Made by a program: the position numbers and the translations under genes
From: Tanytarsus gracilentus
Lineage: Eukaryota; Arthropoda; Insecta; Diptera; Chironomidae
NCBI GenBank assembly: GCA_038502055.1
Contig: JAXRKN010000045.1
Coordinates: 9,289,501 to 9,353,500, forward strand
Direction: 5' to 3'
DNA: 64,000 nucleotides
Part shown: positions 46,001-60,400 of the stretch, piece after piece
How positions within the stretch are numbered: the first letter of the stretch is position 1
Layout of the letters: every line of letters begins with the position of its first letter
The notes under the pieces: generated by a model
Told to the model about the DNA's origin: nothing
What the model saw: the letters and a program-made list of their open reading frames with translations, nothing else
Databases searched by the model: none

Positions 46001-49000
46001 CCTATAAATCATCTATTGGAAATTGATGAAAAAAGTTGAGTGTCGCGGCAACAGAGGATCAAAATTAATTAACATTTTCAGCTGTTCGAAAAAAAAATCC
46101 TTCCGTCACTTTCAATTGTTTAAAAAATTTCTGCGGTACCTAAAGCTATGGCGACGAATGTACAGAAAGAAATGAATGTGAAATGTTGGCATAAAAATTC
46201 AAGCTTTCTGTTTTTTACGAGTCTCTCTCTAAATTTTAAATGAAAAGCGGTTGGGGTGACGTCGAGAGCGAGGCATTTAATAGAATTATAGGCATGCTGT
46301 ATTCGCTGAGTCGCAAAATTGTGCTTAATTAAAATACAGCGAAATAGGGAATTTTTTTTTGTGTAAGAAAATAAAGTCAAAACTTAGTGAAATGCGAGAA
46401 GGGATGTGACAGTAGGAAGAAAAATTTTATTATTTCACTTTTTTGATGAATGAGAATTTTGTGAGTTATGTGCATGAATAAAGAGATGATGAAAAATTCA
46501 TTAAATTCCGCTAATCTACGAAAGTGGAATAAAATTTCAAATATTTTGAGAGTGAGGTTTAAACAAAATTTTTAATTCAATAAATTAATTAAATTTGTTT
46601 GAAATTTTATTTCATTCATAAAAATTGTTAAAAAAATATCAAAAACTCAAATTTTCTGTCCTTTTAAATTCACTTCCGCGTGAAATCACTTGATTAAGAT
46701 TCTCAAGGAAAAAATTTCTCAATTTTCTCCTCACATGTGAACGTCATCAACGGCACATAATGTTGAAATCAACTTTATACATGTATGGATGAATAAATTC
46801 ATTTTGGCAAGAGCGTAAGGAAACATTTTCCCCTAACATTAGTTTCATTGTAAGCTGAAGAAAAAACAACATCAAACCAGAAAATTTGCTCATTCAAGCG
46901 CTTTTCTTCTAAATTGGATTTTCTTTTCTTTCCGTACACTTTTTTCTCTCTCTCGCTCTTTTATGATGAAGAATCCCCTTTTCAACGCACATTCTTGCCT
47001 TGAGTTGTCTTAACGTTTTCATTGAGAGCGGCATATCAGAATGAAAATTAATAGTAATCAAACGTGATTCACATTATACCGTGCATGTGTGTGTTATAAG
47101 CTGCTGGAGAATTGAACAAATGAGAAGAAATTTAACGAGTCAAGGGATGAAAATATTTTTTCTATTCTTAAATTTTTTTAAGCTGATTTGTTCCGCAAAA
47201 AAAGATCTTTTATGTCAATATTTCTCGTATTTGTACAAATTCTTTTATAAATTCTAAAAAATACACAAATTTAATGATGTTTAATAGCATTAAAGAGAAT
47301 AAGCAGCGGTTAATTTAATTTTAAACACACGACTTTGAAAATGTCAAGAAAAAGTTACGACATTGGCCGTAAAAATGATGACCATAAGAATGAAACTTTC
47401 TTCTTCATTCAATTACAAACTTTACGACTCTGGTTAATAAATCATGTGGACATACCTCTTCGTCCCTGTTGCATAAGTCCTTGGCGAATGTCCCGCAATA
47501 TCTGTAAAGTATATAAAGAGAGAACGGTCAGTCGATAGATAAAAAAATTATTATTATTCAGTATGGAATAAATTTTATTAAATTGGGCGATATTTTTCGT
47601 GCTGATGTCAATTACTTTGGTCCCTCACTTATGGGATTGTGGAAAAGGGATCAAAATTTAATGTCTTCCCTCGAAAATCAATATGGGTACTGTATTTTTA
47701 ATAAAAATGCTTTAAATAAATCAAATTTTTAAATTTTGAACTTTCAAGACATTACTCACGAACTAAGTCTCTCACCCTCTCAACACCATCCGATAAAAAT
47801 TTAATAAACTCTCTTCGCCATTTATATTCCATCGAAGACATTAGAACTAGGCATAGGTTGCCATTTCATGCCGCCTCCGTTCTTTCTTGACGTTTATATT
47901 GATTTATATTATGGATAATACTCTAATTTAGGCAATCATAAAAAGTTCCTTTCTCCATAAGAGATCAACTGAGAAGTTAAAGAAAAAAAATGAAACGAGA
48001 AGTTTCCATCATTTTTATTATAGTTGAAAAGAAGGCAATTACGTGACATCACGTCTCTCTTCATAGCCTCCGCATGAGTCAGAACTCAGAAGTCTAAAAA
48101 ATGTTTTTATTTCCATCGGAAAAAAAATTTCCTCTATTTTCTTTTCGGATAAACTTTTCCGTCTTTATTTACAGGATGAAGACAGATGAGAGGAGAGAAA
48201 AGGAAAAGCACGATGCCAACAATAGAAAAACGAATTTACATAAAATTTTCATAATCGAATAAAAAATGGGGGAGAAGGGTGATGAGGTTGTGGGTTGAAA
48301 ATGATAAAAATTTGTGTTTTTGTGAAAATTTAGAATTTTTGTTAATTTTTAAAAAATTTAATAATTTTAAATTAGTTTAATTTTCGACTGTAAAAATCAA
48401 ATTTGGCCTTAGAGTAATTAAATTTATGTAACTCAAATTTCCCACGAGGACATTTTTAATTTATTGTCAGTTCAAAGTAGACAAATCAATATCCTCAAAG
48501 TTACTTTTTAACTCAATTTTTCTTATTCGCCTTTCTAATGTCGAGTATTATCATGAAAATGCCATTTATTATTCCGCTCGCTAAACACGGGCATAGGCAT
48601 ACTCGAGACTACACATCGAGAATGATAAGACACAAAAAAATGAAGAATACAAATAATGCGAATAAGCTTCTTCGCATCGATTATCGTTTTATCATTTTCA
48701 TTCCTGTAAAATGCCGATGTATCAGTAGGTTTCTCCCTCGAGAGTGTATATGCGAAGTGGCTTAGAAGCATTTCTGCAATGGTGGACAAGTAATAAAGAA
48801 TGAATCAGACAAACGTGATGTGAATTTTCAAGCTTGCCCACATCCGAAAATAAAAATAATTAATTTTATTCACTTCACCCTCACCGCATCGAATGCGAGA
48901 GAGAGAGAAAGAGATGGAAAAAAGTTGATTTAAAAATGAAAATGGAAAAGTCTTGATGACTCTTTCCCTTGGAGGCAGACAATCCATTTTATATTTCCTA

Positions 49001-52000
49001 TCTATCCATCTCGACGGTAGAATCATAGAGAGAGATAGAAAAGTCATGAGGAAAAGAAAAATGATGTTTTTGACATTCTCATTGTGCTGATACCCATGAT
49101 GATGGTAGCAGAGCAGAGCAGAGAGGTCGGAAAGGATAAGATAAGGATAACGTATCACATTTTTCGGTGTGGAAAATTATTATTGTGAAGCTGACCAAAT
49201 TATGGGAAAATCCCACAAGGAAAGAGGCAGAAAAGGTCTCTTACGTCAATGTGCAAGCGGAAGAGAAATTTTTTAGCCATTAAACGAAAAGGATTTCAGT
49301 GTGATTTTTTCGATGGCGATGCTTAAAGGGTTTTTCTTCATTTCTAATTACTTTTTCCGTTCTTTTTCACCAAACTGAAATTACATCTGGCAAATTTAAT
49401 GGAAATTGCTAATGAGAATTTTTTTAATTTCACTCGACGGTAATTCGGTTACATATTTGGATAGGTTTGTTTAGGTTGCAATATCAATTATTTTATGGTG
49501 ATTAAAGTGGGAAAACTCTCATTACTTTGTAGTTTATTGGAGGTACTTTTGAATAAGGAAGGTGAAATGGAAATTTTGTGAACGAATTTTTAAATAAATT
49601 TTTAACGGACAAAATTTAAAATTAATTTTTTGAATGCATTCGAATGAATTAAAAGTTATAAGTTTATAAACGCAAGTTTCTTTCCCTTAATTTTAAGATT
49701 TTTGTTTCCACCCCTAATAAAATTTAAGAATTAAAATAAATTCGAGGGAAGACATTTTTCACGCACGACTCTAATTTATATTCATACTCTTACTTCTATC
49801 TCATTTCTTTATAAAGCCATGACTCACCTCTTCGTGTTCTCTCTGAAATTTTTCTTTCTTTCTCATCGCCTCTTGCACTTTAAGCTGATAAATTTAACGA
49901 AAAAAAAAGAAAAGTAAATTTATTTTCAATTTTCTCATGAAAAAGCAGAAATTTTTCATGAGATAGTGAAAGTGAACTTACTCGATGTATCGTCTCCTCG
50001 AAGCTCTGCTGTGGACCTCCATTCATTTGAAAATGCCTCAGTCTTTCGTGTGTCTGCTGTGGAGTGGAAAAAATGAATAAATGATGTGTGTGAGCGTGGA
50101 AGTATATGAAAGGAGGAAAATATTGAAATTCATGAATTTTTCATAAATCTTTCAGAAGGAATTTTTTTTAACAAGAACCGTCTGTGCCATAAGTGTGTCC
50201 AACCGTCTGTGAAGCGATACAAAGAGATATTCACCGGGAGATATTCATAAATAAATCAAGTCTTTTTCTTTTGCGTCCATTCGCATGGACGATTTTCTTC
50301 AAAGCGATTTAATTGCTGCACAATTTTATGATAGCAGTGTGATGTAATTTCATTTAAATGCTCTTATAAAACCCTCTTAAACTCTCCATCATGAAAAAAG
50401 GTTCTTACGATGACTTTTCTCTGTCAACTCACAGGATTTTTCTCTCCATCCGTCCGCGTCTTTCTCACTCCACTGATCTTTAATTAAATTGCTATAAAAT
50501 GTTAAAGGAATCGGAACAAAAGCCCTTTTTTAAACAATTCCGACTCCACACAAAATTCTACCGTAAAAAGCGTTGAATTTAATTTAATCTTGTTCTTCAT
50601 TAGCTTCCAACTCACTCTGTGATGTTATCAAATTAATTAAAAGTCAGCAGTAAGAGAGAGTTGAAAGAGATGTGAATTTGTGTGATGATGAGATGACAAA
50701 AAAGAGTCGGCGGCGGTGGAGGAGTTTCGTGTTTCTTTGCGGTGATGTCAAAATGAGTTTTTGCATAGTTTGCTAGGTGAAATGTTACGAAGTGAATTTT
50801 GAGCAAGTTGAAATTTAATTTTTTTTAATTTTTCTAAAAAATCATTAAAAAATAGAGAAGAAAGCTTTTTCAACGTGACTTGCGTCATGATTTGATCCAT
50901 TCATAATTTTACTATATTAAAGTTCACTCGAGAGTAAATTTATGATTCACAGACACAAACACACTTTTAGCCGTTTGTTGAGAGAATCCTTTTTATAAAA
51001 AAATTCTTTAATATACACATCAAAGTCCCGTCTAGTCTCAAGTGTCTCTCAACTCAAGGTAGCAACTTTTATGCATACATGTAAAATATTTTATGCTTAT
51101 GCTTCTCTCATCAAAACCATATCAAGTGGAAATGTCTCAATTTTCTGAAGCGTTCACGGAGAGTGAAAGAGATACCATGTGTTATTGATGATGATGAGCA
51201 CTCACCTTTTGCGCAGTCGATGCGTTTTGATTTGTTCGCCTATTAACAGTCTTTAAGCCTCTCAATAATCTCGCTAGCGTCGTTCGTTTCTTGTTCATCT
51301 CTCGGCCGTCTACAAAGGAAATAAGAACGGAAAGCAATTCATAAATCAAGTTCTTGATTGTTCATCATCAAAACGATCTGATATGAAAAGACAATTGGGG
51401 AGAAGAATGGAGGAATAAAAAATTGCAATTGCAAGGGATGAAAATTATTTAAATTTTTTTTGGCAATTATTTGAAGATTTAAATTTAAAAAAAATTATTT
51501 TTTAAATAAATTTAAAAAAATTCAAAACTCTCAATCCCTTGATTTTTTTTACAATGAAGCAAGAAAATATTGTTTAGACAATCTGGTGATATAAAAAATG
51601 TATAACGAGAGAGAGAATAAATTTATCTCAATTTACACAAAGACGGAAAAAATAAATCGAAGAATTTGAAGTTGAAATTCATCACAATCAAAAATCAATG
51701 TGTGTGCATAAATTCTAGAGCTAAAGTCATATAAGGAGAGAAAGAATGGAATAAAAAAGATTCGGCTCCATTAACGATTCAGTTTGAGTAAATAAATCTC
51801 TTCTTTATGCTGCAAAAAGCACCCGAATAAAAAAAATATTTTGATTAGCAATGAGAAAGAGCACAAAAAAATGTTGTGAGGGAAAAAAGAACCCGTGGGG
51901 GCAAAAGAATATGTATCGGAACAATGGAGCAAAAAAGATGCTGATTTTGCTGATAAATTTCAGTTCAACTGTTTACTAAACAAAGTCACTTTGACATGAA

Positions 52001-54477
52001 GACGACTCGAGCTCGCTTTTTTTTGTGTCAAGCCCTCAAGCAAACATTTTTATTTCTTCCTTATCACATGACGATTATACTGGTGGTGTCCTCAATGATG
52101 TTGTTGTTATTTTCAAAGAAAATGTTGATTTTCTATTATTTTTATCGTCAACATCTCAAAGGATTTAATCTCTTTCGATGTCGCATTTACTTTTTATCTG
52201 TTTGTAGTTTTTATTAGAAAGGTTCAAAGGCTATTTGATGTGGATTATCATGTTATGACTCATAACTTATGAGTTTTTAAAGAAATTTTTGAACTTTAAA
52301 TTTGACTTAAGATTTGAACTGAAAGTTAAAAAAAATTGTTTAAAATTTTGATAAACTCAAAGAGTTTAAAATTTTGATTTTCAAAAATAGTTCAAAATGT
52401 TGATTTTTTAATCGAGTTCAAACTTTTGGTATTCTAAAAAAGTTTAAAATTTGAAGTGGTTCAATTAAATTTAACGCCTAAAAATCTACATTTGGGTTTT
52501 ATAACTTTTTTAAACGCTTTTAAGTTAAAATATTTTAAATTAAATTTAATTAATTTTAATTCTCATTCTTTTATATGAATAAACAAATAATTACTTAAAA
52601 ATTTATTTAACAACCGCTGTAAACCAAAAAAATTATCACAGATAATGTAAAAATTCAAGTTTATCAGACGAAAAAAAACACAGGAAAAAATTAATCGCAT
52701 AAATTTCCCGCGAGCATTAATGCTTTCAAGTCGGAGCGGAGAAAAAAAGGAAAACTCTCAATTGACTTGCTATCCTTGCAAGAAAAAAAGGAAAGCAGTA
52801 AAAAGATAGAAGAAATTATTTCCATAAAAGTCGTAAACTTGCCTTTTTTTCCTTATTCAGTGGACGAAAAAAATTCTGTTTGCTTTTTATCGCCTAAGCG
52901 CAGAGCGGAGAAGGAAAATTTTTGTTGTTATTTTATTGGCAAAATTTGTGTTGATTCTTCAGAAATACAGAAACTGTTTCCGCTATTTAATATTAAATTG
53001 CTTCAGTGTAACATAGTTTTTTGGAAGGCAAAACTAAAAACCATTGCGGCAGATGGAAAAAAAATAAATTTTCCAAGAGTGCTCGAGAGAAAGGCATCGG
53101 AAAAACAATAAACGTAATGAATCTGTTGAGAGAGAAAGTTCTCCTTCAAAATGTTGCTGATTAAATCACAAGATTTTCTACTTGAGTGCTTTATAGCAAC
53201 AAAAGAAGAGTAAATATTTATTTTATTTTCATTTTCATCCTCATCCTCATTCCGCACAAGATGTTGGAGGAGAAGAAAGTTGAAAATAAATCCATTTTGC
53301 CGTATTTACTCGCTCATGCTTCAATTAGCCATATCTTAGATAGACCAGTGGGATTTTCTGATTTTATCTGGTTGAATTTTCTTTTGTCTTGCTTTGAGCT
53401 GCTTAGAATTTAAATCAAATCATCATAAAATGCCGAGTGTTGATTTTTCTTTAATCCAAGGGTTGAGAAATTAATTAAAAACTTTTTTCAAAAATCAATT
53501 TTTAAGATTCTGAAGTTAAATTTATAAAAATTATTTCAATAAAAAAAGAATAAATTTTCTCGATTTTATCAAAGATTATGCTGATGATAGCATAAATTTA
53601 CGACATGTCTAAACAATTATTTTTATTGTAAGAAATATGAATGAGGGGACACGACGGAATGACGATGGTCATAATAATAACAACAAAATGATGATCATCA
53701 TGGCTATTAAGTGTGTTAAATTAGGCAAATTAATCATGCGACTGACCTGCAGGTGGAAGCTCATAAAAATACGCTGATCGTGGACTCAAGCAGCTGTAAT
53801 GAGAGGAAAGAACGAAAAATTAATTTAAGTTAATGCGCTTTTGAGAGGAAAAAATCTCCCGTGAAAAATTCGATGAGAAGATTTTTTTCTTACCTTTGCT
53901 GCTGCGGTTGTTGTTGTTGTTGTGGTTGTTGCTGTGTAACAGGTACATTCGTTAAATTATTTGGTAATGATTGTTGTATTTGACGTCCTCCAATGCGTGG
54001 CGCAAAACATCCATAGCCGAAGCCATAAATTTCGTCCTCCTCCCGGTCGGAGAGACAACTTGATGGCTGTTATTAAAAGAAAAATCGAAAATGAAATTGT
54101 TTGTGTGAAATTTTCGTGATTAATGAATGCAGGAAGACGAGCGAGAAACTTGTATGAAAAAATGTTTATGCAGTAAATAAATTTATAAACTTATTTAATA
54201 GCTCTTAGATTTATAAAATTTGCCACTTAAATTTGTACAAACTCACCAAATATTTCCCCGGTACATAAATAGGTTGACTATGACTATTTGGTAACGTGCC
54301 ATTGTGATTAGAATTGCCTCGATGACCGCGATTCATTCCCGAACTATGTTTTGGACTTCGCTCCGACCACACTCTCTGTCGTGCGACTTCGAGTGCTGAC
54401 ATAACCTCACTGAAAGGTGCCATCAACAGTTCACAATAAACAGATGCTAATCCTTCTAAGTGCCCCCTTCCGCCGTC
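37008..54477 (-). CDS. SKIP: SASH1/SLY-family SH3-SAM adaptor (SKIP-like), 5' end outside the window
   Basis: Read on -, exons: 54477-54247, 54066-53894, 53793-53747, 51309-51206, 50056-49982, 49884-49828, 47501-47456, 44583-44435, 43544-43390, 43319-43235, 42942-42610, 38507-38315, 38241-38108, 38032-37794 and 37572-37008. Phases match throughout: 861 codons plus stop. The first visible exon starts in phase 0 without an ATG (DGGRGHLEGLASVYCELL), so the start lies upstream. Numbering from there: poly-Gln about 120-133; the conserved SLY-type block DGREMNKKRTTLARLLRGLK about 150-170; an REHEEILRDIRQGL helix about 225-238; an acidic EEDEDDD stretch; SH3 about 567-630 (ALKFKKGDIIDVL, GVWKGFLNGRVGHFKF); SAM about 651-715 (TVDELLNRIGLREY, LEPADLDYLGI, HRAKLLAAVQLL); then a Gly8 run and a Ser-rich tail. 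It is a cytoplasmic signalling scaffold by family. Drosophila SKIP, a Shal channel interactor, is the presumed orthologue; the symbol is by motif recall. I see only one SAM domain. Confidence 0.85.
38508..39296 (-). other. SKIP-like intron, part left of the transposon
   Basis: Intron sequence, AT-rich, with no ORF or RNA recognised up to the transposon at 39297. Confidence 0.6.
39297..40828. mobile_element. 1,532-bp non-autonomous DNA transposon with TIRs and subterminal repeats
   Basis: The ends read GGGTGGGCGCTTGTTT (left) and, inverted, GGGTGGACGCTTGTTA (right). They continue to TTCCGGAGT with two mismatches over 25 bp. TA flanks both ends (39295-39296 and 40829-40830). The 17-bp unit GCTTATAATTCCGGAGT recurs directly near the left end (39305-39321, 39322-39338, 39661-39677, 39684-39700) and inverted near the right end (40601-40617, 40622-40638, 40804-40820), as expected of transposase-binding sites (inference). 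No transposase ORF is present. A 19-bp minisatellite fills the middle. The TA target suggests Tc1/mariner or a related group, but the termini are not ones I recognise. Confidence 0.85.
39877..40235. repeat. 19-bp minisatellite inside the transposon
   Basis: From 39964 to 40229 there are 14 units in exact 19-bp register, typified by GGAACTAACTTCCAGCGGA; decayed units extend left to 39877. Variants (CCACTGGC, CTGGTTTCC) alternate, giving a higher-order pattern of 38-57 bp. Nineteen is not a multiple of three, so it is not a coding repeat. Confidence 0.92.
40829..42609 (-). other. SKIP-like intron, part right of the transposon
   Basis: AT-rich intron sequence. Open frames at 40960-41295 (-) and 41648-41965 (+) show no motifs. 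Nothing else is seen. Confidence 0.55.
43577..43768 (-). repeat. Dispersed ~190-bp repeat, copy B
   Basis: Inverted relative to copy A at 31681-31873. It lies in the SKIP-like intron and ends about 33 bases before the acceptor of exon 43544-43390, so it abuts the branch-point region. It differs from copy A by a short TG expansion (GTGTGTGTGTGTAG on -) and by small indels. Confidence 0.75.
43769..47455 (-). other. SKIP-like introns around exon 44583-44435
   Basis: AT-rich intron sequence apart from the 149-bp exon. No nested gene is supported; the frames at 45041-45344 are Phe-rich low-complexity translations. Confidence 0.5.
47502..53746 (-). other. SKIP-like introns between 47.5 and 53.7 kb
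   Basis: Intron sequence separated by the exons listed for the gene. The longest open frame, 52767-53111 (+, 114 codons), has no ATG and no motif. No repeats or RNA genes are recognised. Confidence 0.5.
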
Positions 54478-57400
54478 CTGTCGTTGGAAAGAAGAAGAAA
54501 ATTTAAAGTGAAATTTAATATTTTTGCTGTGACGTTTTGTGCTTAGACGAGAATGCATTGTGTGCACGACAAACAGCGAGACTCCATTGTAATTACCCTT
54601 TGAACAAAATATTCGCATGAAGTTTGAAGTTTTTTTAAAATATATTTTTGAAATTCATTTTATTTTTTAATCAATTTTAAAGTCATCAAACTTCACTAAA
54701 ATTACCGTCTCAAGTTCTTTTAAATGCACACGTTTGCAGTTTTCTCCTCAAAGGAATTTCAATGTCAACGTCGTGTAGTGAACAAAGCCTTTATTTCTTT
54801 ATCCTTCCCTCCTCCATCGATCTATGCATGGCGTACATTCTCTCCCGTCACAGACATATCATTTTACTACATACGTGCGTCGGGGAATTTTCCCCATTGT
54901 TCTCGCAAGTCTAATCTAGACATGCTAGAGACAGCAACGCGATTGCAATTCATGCACTTTTTTCTTCCCCTCTTTTGATTGACAAGCGCACGACATACAT
55001 GATGAGAATGTAGGACATTTTTTTACATGAAATATTGTGACATTAAAAAAATTATTCTCAAATTTCATTTATGAAAAAAAAACTTAAAATGCTAATTTTG
55101 GTCTGTAAGCTGCACAGTGAGAAGTCATCACGAATGTGCATTAATCATGTTTATATATTGTTGGTTTTTCATGTTGTCTGTCTCGCTCCAAAAAAAAATG
55201 TTTTAACCGAGAGAGGAAGAGAGAAGTCAAGTCGCCCTCCCGGCGTGAAAATTAATGTTAAATGTTTTTTATATTCACTCTGACTTTAATTCAATTACAC
55301 AATTTTTCTCTTTTCATTCTTCTTCATGTAATCACATTTTTAGTTTCCATTCAAGAGAAATTCTGTGGGTGTGAGATTCATGAGAAAGTGAAGTGAATTA
55401 TAGAGGAGTTGCAAGTTAAATGTTAATTCTGTTTTTAAAATCGAATGTGAGGTGAGAGGAGTCAAGCAGACCAGCCAGTTTATGTGTTTTTGTTTAATTC
55501 AATTTAATTCATCCCACACGTGTGAGTCAACATGGCGAGTCAGTGTAAATTTACTAGACACATGAGGTGAAGTAATATTTTTTTTATGTTGTTTTTATTG
55601 AGAAATGTCAAATGGATGTTGTGTTTTAATATTTTGACAAGTCATTAAATAAATCTTGAAGTTACCATACAAGTTTTGCGATGTTTTTTTAATTTTCAAT
55701 CACAATTGAATTTTTTAAATTATTTATGTGACCGATACCAAATTGTTTTTGAAATGCATAAGTGCTAGTAGAACTCTAATAAAAATTTATTTGTTTACAT
55801 TTTACATACATGTTGCCCTCGATGTTGCCTCATTTTTGAATTTAAAAAAGACGTTAAAATATTTCCTCAACTAACGTAATTTTTAAATTCAAAATCTAAT
55901 TTATTTCCGAGTTACGAACCCTTCAAACTCATTTTTTTCAAAAAAAATAATTTAGTCGTTGAATTAATTTTTCATCAACTCAATGAACTTTAAAGAATTG
56001 TTTTTACAATAAATTTCCAACTTCAATGCATCTAAAACCACTCTCTCTCCACATGAAGATAACCCCTTTAAAAAACTCATCATTGTCAGGAAATAAAACG
56101 GAAAAGCACAATCTTATCGTCATCATTTCCAGCTTTCCACATTTCCCTCTATCTCTTTTCGAGAAAAAAAATGTGGTTGAAATATTTTCCTCCATTTAAG
56201 CGTCTCTTAAATGAGATATGCAAGTGTTAAAATGGATTGCAGCATGATTGCATCTGATGGCGGACGAAAATTGAGCTATAAATTTTTATGCAAACACGAA
56301 ACGAACGGCAGCCAAAAAAATGTTTTCTGCTTCTGCTCTCAATGCGCTTGTAGTTGATGTGTTAATTTAATTGAATTTAAATTGTCATTTCGCTTAAAAT
56401 TTATGTTGTTTGTTTTCCGCCTCTCGATGTGTCTCGCTCTCACTCTTTTTTTCCGCGCTCTCTTTTAGTTGTGCATAAGGGACACATAAAAAATTCATTT
56501 CTACAGTGACATTTCTGAACAATTTATGCCTTCACGTTGCAGCAGTTCCTCTTTCGGCTTTTGTTTTATGATGACAGCTTTTTTATATATAAATAATAAT
56601 CGCAGAGGACGGAATTATGCTTTTGAGGTAGCGACGAAATTTTTCATGTAGGTATGAGTTGGTTATTGATCAATCATTGATGGAATAAATCGAGATTGTT
56701 TGTTATAAAAATTTAAATTGAAAAAACCAGTTAAAACAAAATTCGAATTTTCAATCAACTTTTAAATTGCAACTTTCACAATAAAATAATTTCAAATCAC
56801 GCAAATGCTCTTGCTTTCTAATTTAATAGGATTATGGAGATTTTCTTTGCTTCCTCCTCTGCAGCACAACAACAATTTTCTTCATCTTAAGCCTCTTAAT
56901 GGCGTTTTGAAGATTTATTGCTGGACGAAAGTGCACTGCTCGGATTTGCTTCAATAATTTAGCCATTAGCACACCGTAATTTACTGCTCGACTTCGTTTC
57001 TCTCTCTCTGCTGATTAATTAATACCATTTAACGGACTTTGTGTTTTCTAATGGATGCACACACAACAGCATCCGACATCCAACACAACTTGATAATCAT
57101 TTTAATGACGAAGAAGTTTCTGCCTGAATGAGTTTTTTTTGCGCAATTTCTCATTAAATATTCTTAGTTGGTTTGCTATTCTCTTTCGTAGATTTTTATT
57201 CCTCTCTCTATATTTCGCTATTCGCTCATTTTGTGCCCAAATCTACTTCAACATTTCTGCAAAATTGTCAATTAAATATTTATGTAAATTCCAATGGAAT
57301 TAACTTCACTCGGTGCTGATGCTGTACAACGCTCTGTCTGTCGTTGCTTTTTAATTGAGGGTCTGAGAGTAAGCACAAAAAATTTCATTAAATTCTTCCA

Positions 57401-60400
57401 CAAAATCATCATGCTATACACACGCAAAAAAGATGATAATTCTCAAATTAACCGGAATTAGCATATTTGTATGATTTCCCTGGAGACACATTCGACTCTA
57501 TGTCTGTATGTGATTATAAAACGCATTTAGATGAACATAATGAGCGCTAATATCATTTTCATAATCCACCGACAGTCGTTACTTGACATTTTAATCCTTT
57601 CAATGTGCAAAAGCATTTTTAATGTTCATTTTAAAAATGAGAGAAATTTATGTTGAAAAAATGGAGACAAAAATAATTAACAAAATTTAACTCGATCTCA
57701 AATCTCACAAAAAACCTTGAAAATAATCCAAAAAAGCTCAAGAAAATTTCTCATGAATTTTTCAGGAAAAAAAACTTTTTCAAACATGAAGAAAAAATTT
57801 AACGTCGACAGAAGAGACATGAAAAAGTTTTTCTTGCTTTAGGATGCTTGGATGGCAAACAACAACATCGAGGCACATAAAAAAGGGAGGAAAAGAAAAA
57901 TATGGAAAATATCTGCGAAACACAAAGCTCACATGGGAGATTTTCTTTATTTTATTCAAGAGCTGTGCGATGTAATTTTGAACTTTCTTCGAGTACAAGC
58001 ACACGTGAGTAAGTCGTGCATTCATGAGAATGACAATAACGTGCGTTACGACACTTTCACTGAGAGATAAAAAAAGAGGAGATGAGGTTTCCCAAGATGC
58101 TAGCAAAACCTACTAATTTCCACCCTTTTACACATTTCTGTGTTGTCTAAACATCGAGCAGCAGCATTGTTGCGGCAGTAATCGTGAATATATGAGAGGA
58201 AAATGTGGAGATAAAAAAATAACTTTGCAATTCTCATCGCGCATAAAAAAAGAGAGAAAAGAATTTTCTAAATTATGAATAATGAGGAATTATTACGAGT
58301 TGATGATACGAGCGAAAGGGGAAAACAGTCGTAAAAGAGAAAGTTTTTTCCTCCTCATTTAAATCATCATAAATTTCACATTTATAGAATTATTTTCCCT
58401 TCTGCACAACATTCATGAATATTATATTGAAATTTACAACAAAAATCAATTTATTTCGTGCGATATGTGAACTCGTGGTGGCAGAAATGTTAATTTATGA
58501 CTTCATTGAAATTAAAATATACGTGAAATATTATTATTACAGCAATTTTTTGAGTCACAAGGGAAATTGCAAGAACTTTTGGAGGTTTATTAAAATGTAA
58601 CGTAAAATTTTGCGTAAGAAGTAAATTATGAGAAAGTTAATTAATTATTTAGTAACTTTTAGAATATTATCAGCAATCAATTAATCATCTTAATTACAAA
58701 AATTTAATGAGTTTTTAGTCAGCCTTAAAAATTTAAACTTTTTCTTTTTAACGTTTTTTAATTTTTTAAAAATTACATTTTAAATTTTAACGTATTTAAA
58801 TTTTTTAAAATTCCTTTTTCTATTTCAACGTATTAAAAATTTTAAAAAATTTTATTTTAAATTTCTTTAGCTAAAATCGCAAAATTACCCAAAATGTCCA
58901 TGAATTTTATTTTTTATTAACTGTTTTGAAATTGCAACATTAAATTTATAGTCATTCATCTCAAATCGATATTTTTCCAAAAAAAAAATCTCACAACTTT
59001 GCTGCTCTTTTATTAAAACTCTCCACCATCAAAATCGCACGCATCACATGCACTCCGAATGCAATAACGAACGAAATTTTTAATATCCCATCAATTCTGT
59101 CAACGGCATATGCTCTTTTATTACGAAATTAAAGAGATTCTCATTAACTACAGCAGCTGTGAAAATCCCAATCGAAAATTGCAATCCCTTTTTCAGACCA
59201 CTATTTTCAATATATATTTTTCATCGTGCCTCACTCACTCTCGGTATTTGTTACCGTCGAATAGACATTTAGAGTTAATAATTAATTTTATGGCTCATGC
59301 TATAGAAAATACAAACAGGCGAGAAGAGTGTGCCTTTTTCCTAAATGAGCATTGATCACGACACTGCAAGTACACATCGTTGATGTCGCATCACTGGGGT
59401 GAGAGACACACAATAATCACATTTTTTTCGATTTCACGTTTTGACAACAAAAGGAGATTAAAAATTTCTTTTTTTGGTGATTTTCATGCCTGAATCCATC
59501 CAACAAAGGATATAAATTAACAAGAACGAAAAAATTGGCATTCATTGACACGCTCGATGTGTACGGAGAGAAAATCAATTAAAGGGGAGGACATTGACAA
59601 TAATGAAAAAAATATAAAAGGGAAGAAATTTAATATCTCGTGTGATTCATGACTGAATGCAATTGAGACAGAAAATAATTTTTCATATTTGTCGACCATA
59701 AAATCGCTGCAACCACCGAGTGACCATTTGTGGATGATCATAAAGTCGATTTTTATTTTTATGTACACCTCAGTGAGTTGACCATTTTTTTTATGGCGAA
59801 AAAATTCTTTTATTGTCACATATTTCAGACTGATGGTCAGTGTGGAAGTAGCGTGAGGTTGAAAGAGGAGAATAAAGCATAAAAATATCTTCCACTAGAT
59901 TAGAGACAACAATTTTATTTATTGTGTGACAGTAAATCGTTTATTACTGACTGAGGTTGTCCGAAAACATTTCTTTGTGATTTAAATGTGTTGAGGTTGC
60001 GAGTATAAAGATAATTTTTATGTTTTTTTTTGTGTGGCAACAATAGAAATTTTTTAAATTTAAATTCATGTCTCAAAATTGTGAAAAATCATTTTCCTCA
60101 ACATTAACTTTTGCAGTTGTCCAATTCAACAATTTTTAATCCAACCCTCGAACATAAAAAAGCTCCCAACTGACCAATGCTCTTGCCAGTCGGAGAAGCG
60201 AGAGAGCATAGCAAAAGTTATTAACTTATAATTTCACCCAAAAGTGGTCAGTGACAGTACATTAAGTTAATGACTCGAAAGAATTATGTTCTTTCATCTC
60301 ACTAAATAATTTCTGTGTTGTTTGAGGTTGCTTGCAAATGGACGAAATTACTTGAGCTGTGAGAGCGAGCAATTTGTGAATAGATGCAGAAGAAGCTTCC

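Noticed and set aside
52767..53111. 114-codon open frame on + inside a SKIP-like intron.
   Set aside because: It has no ATG, no family motif, and lies in intron sequence between well-supported - strand exons.
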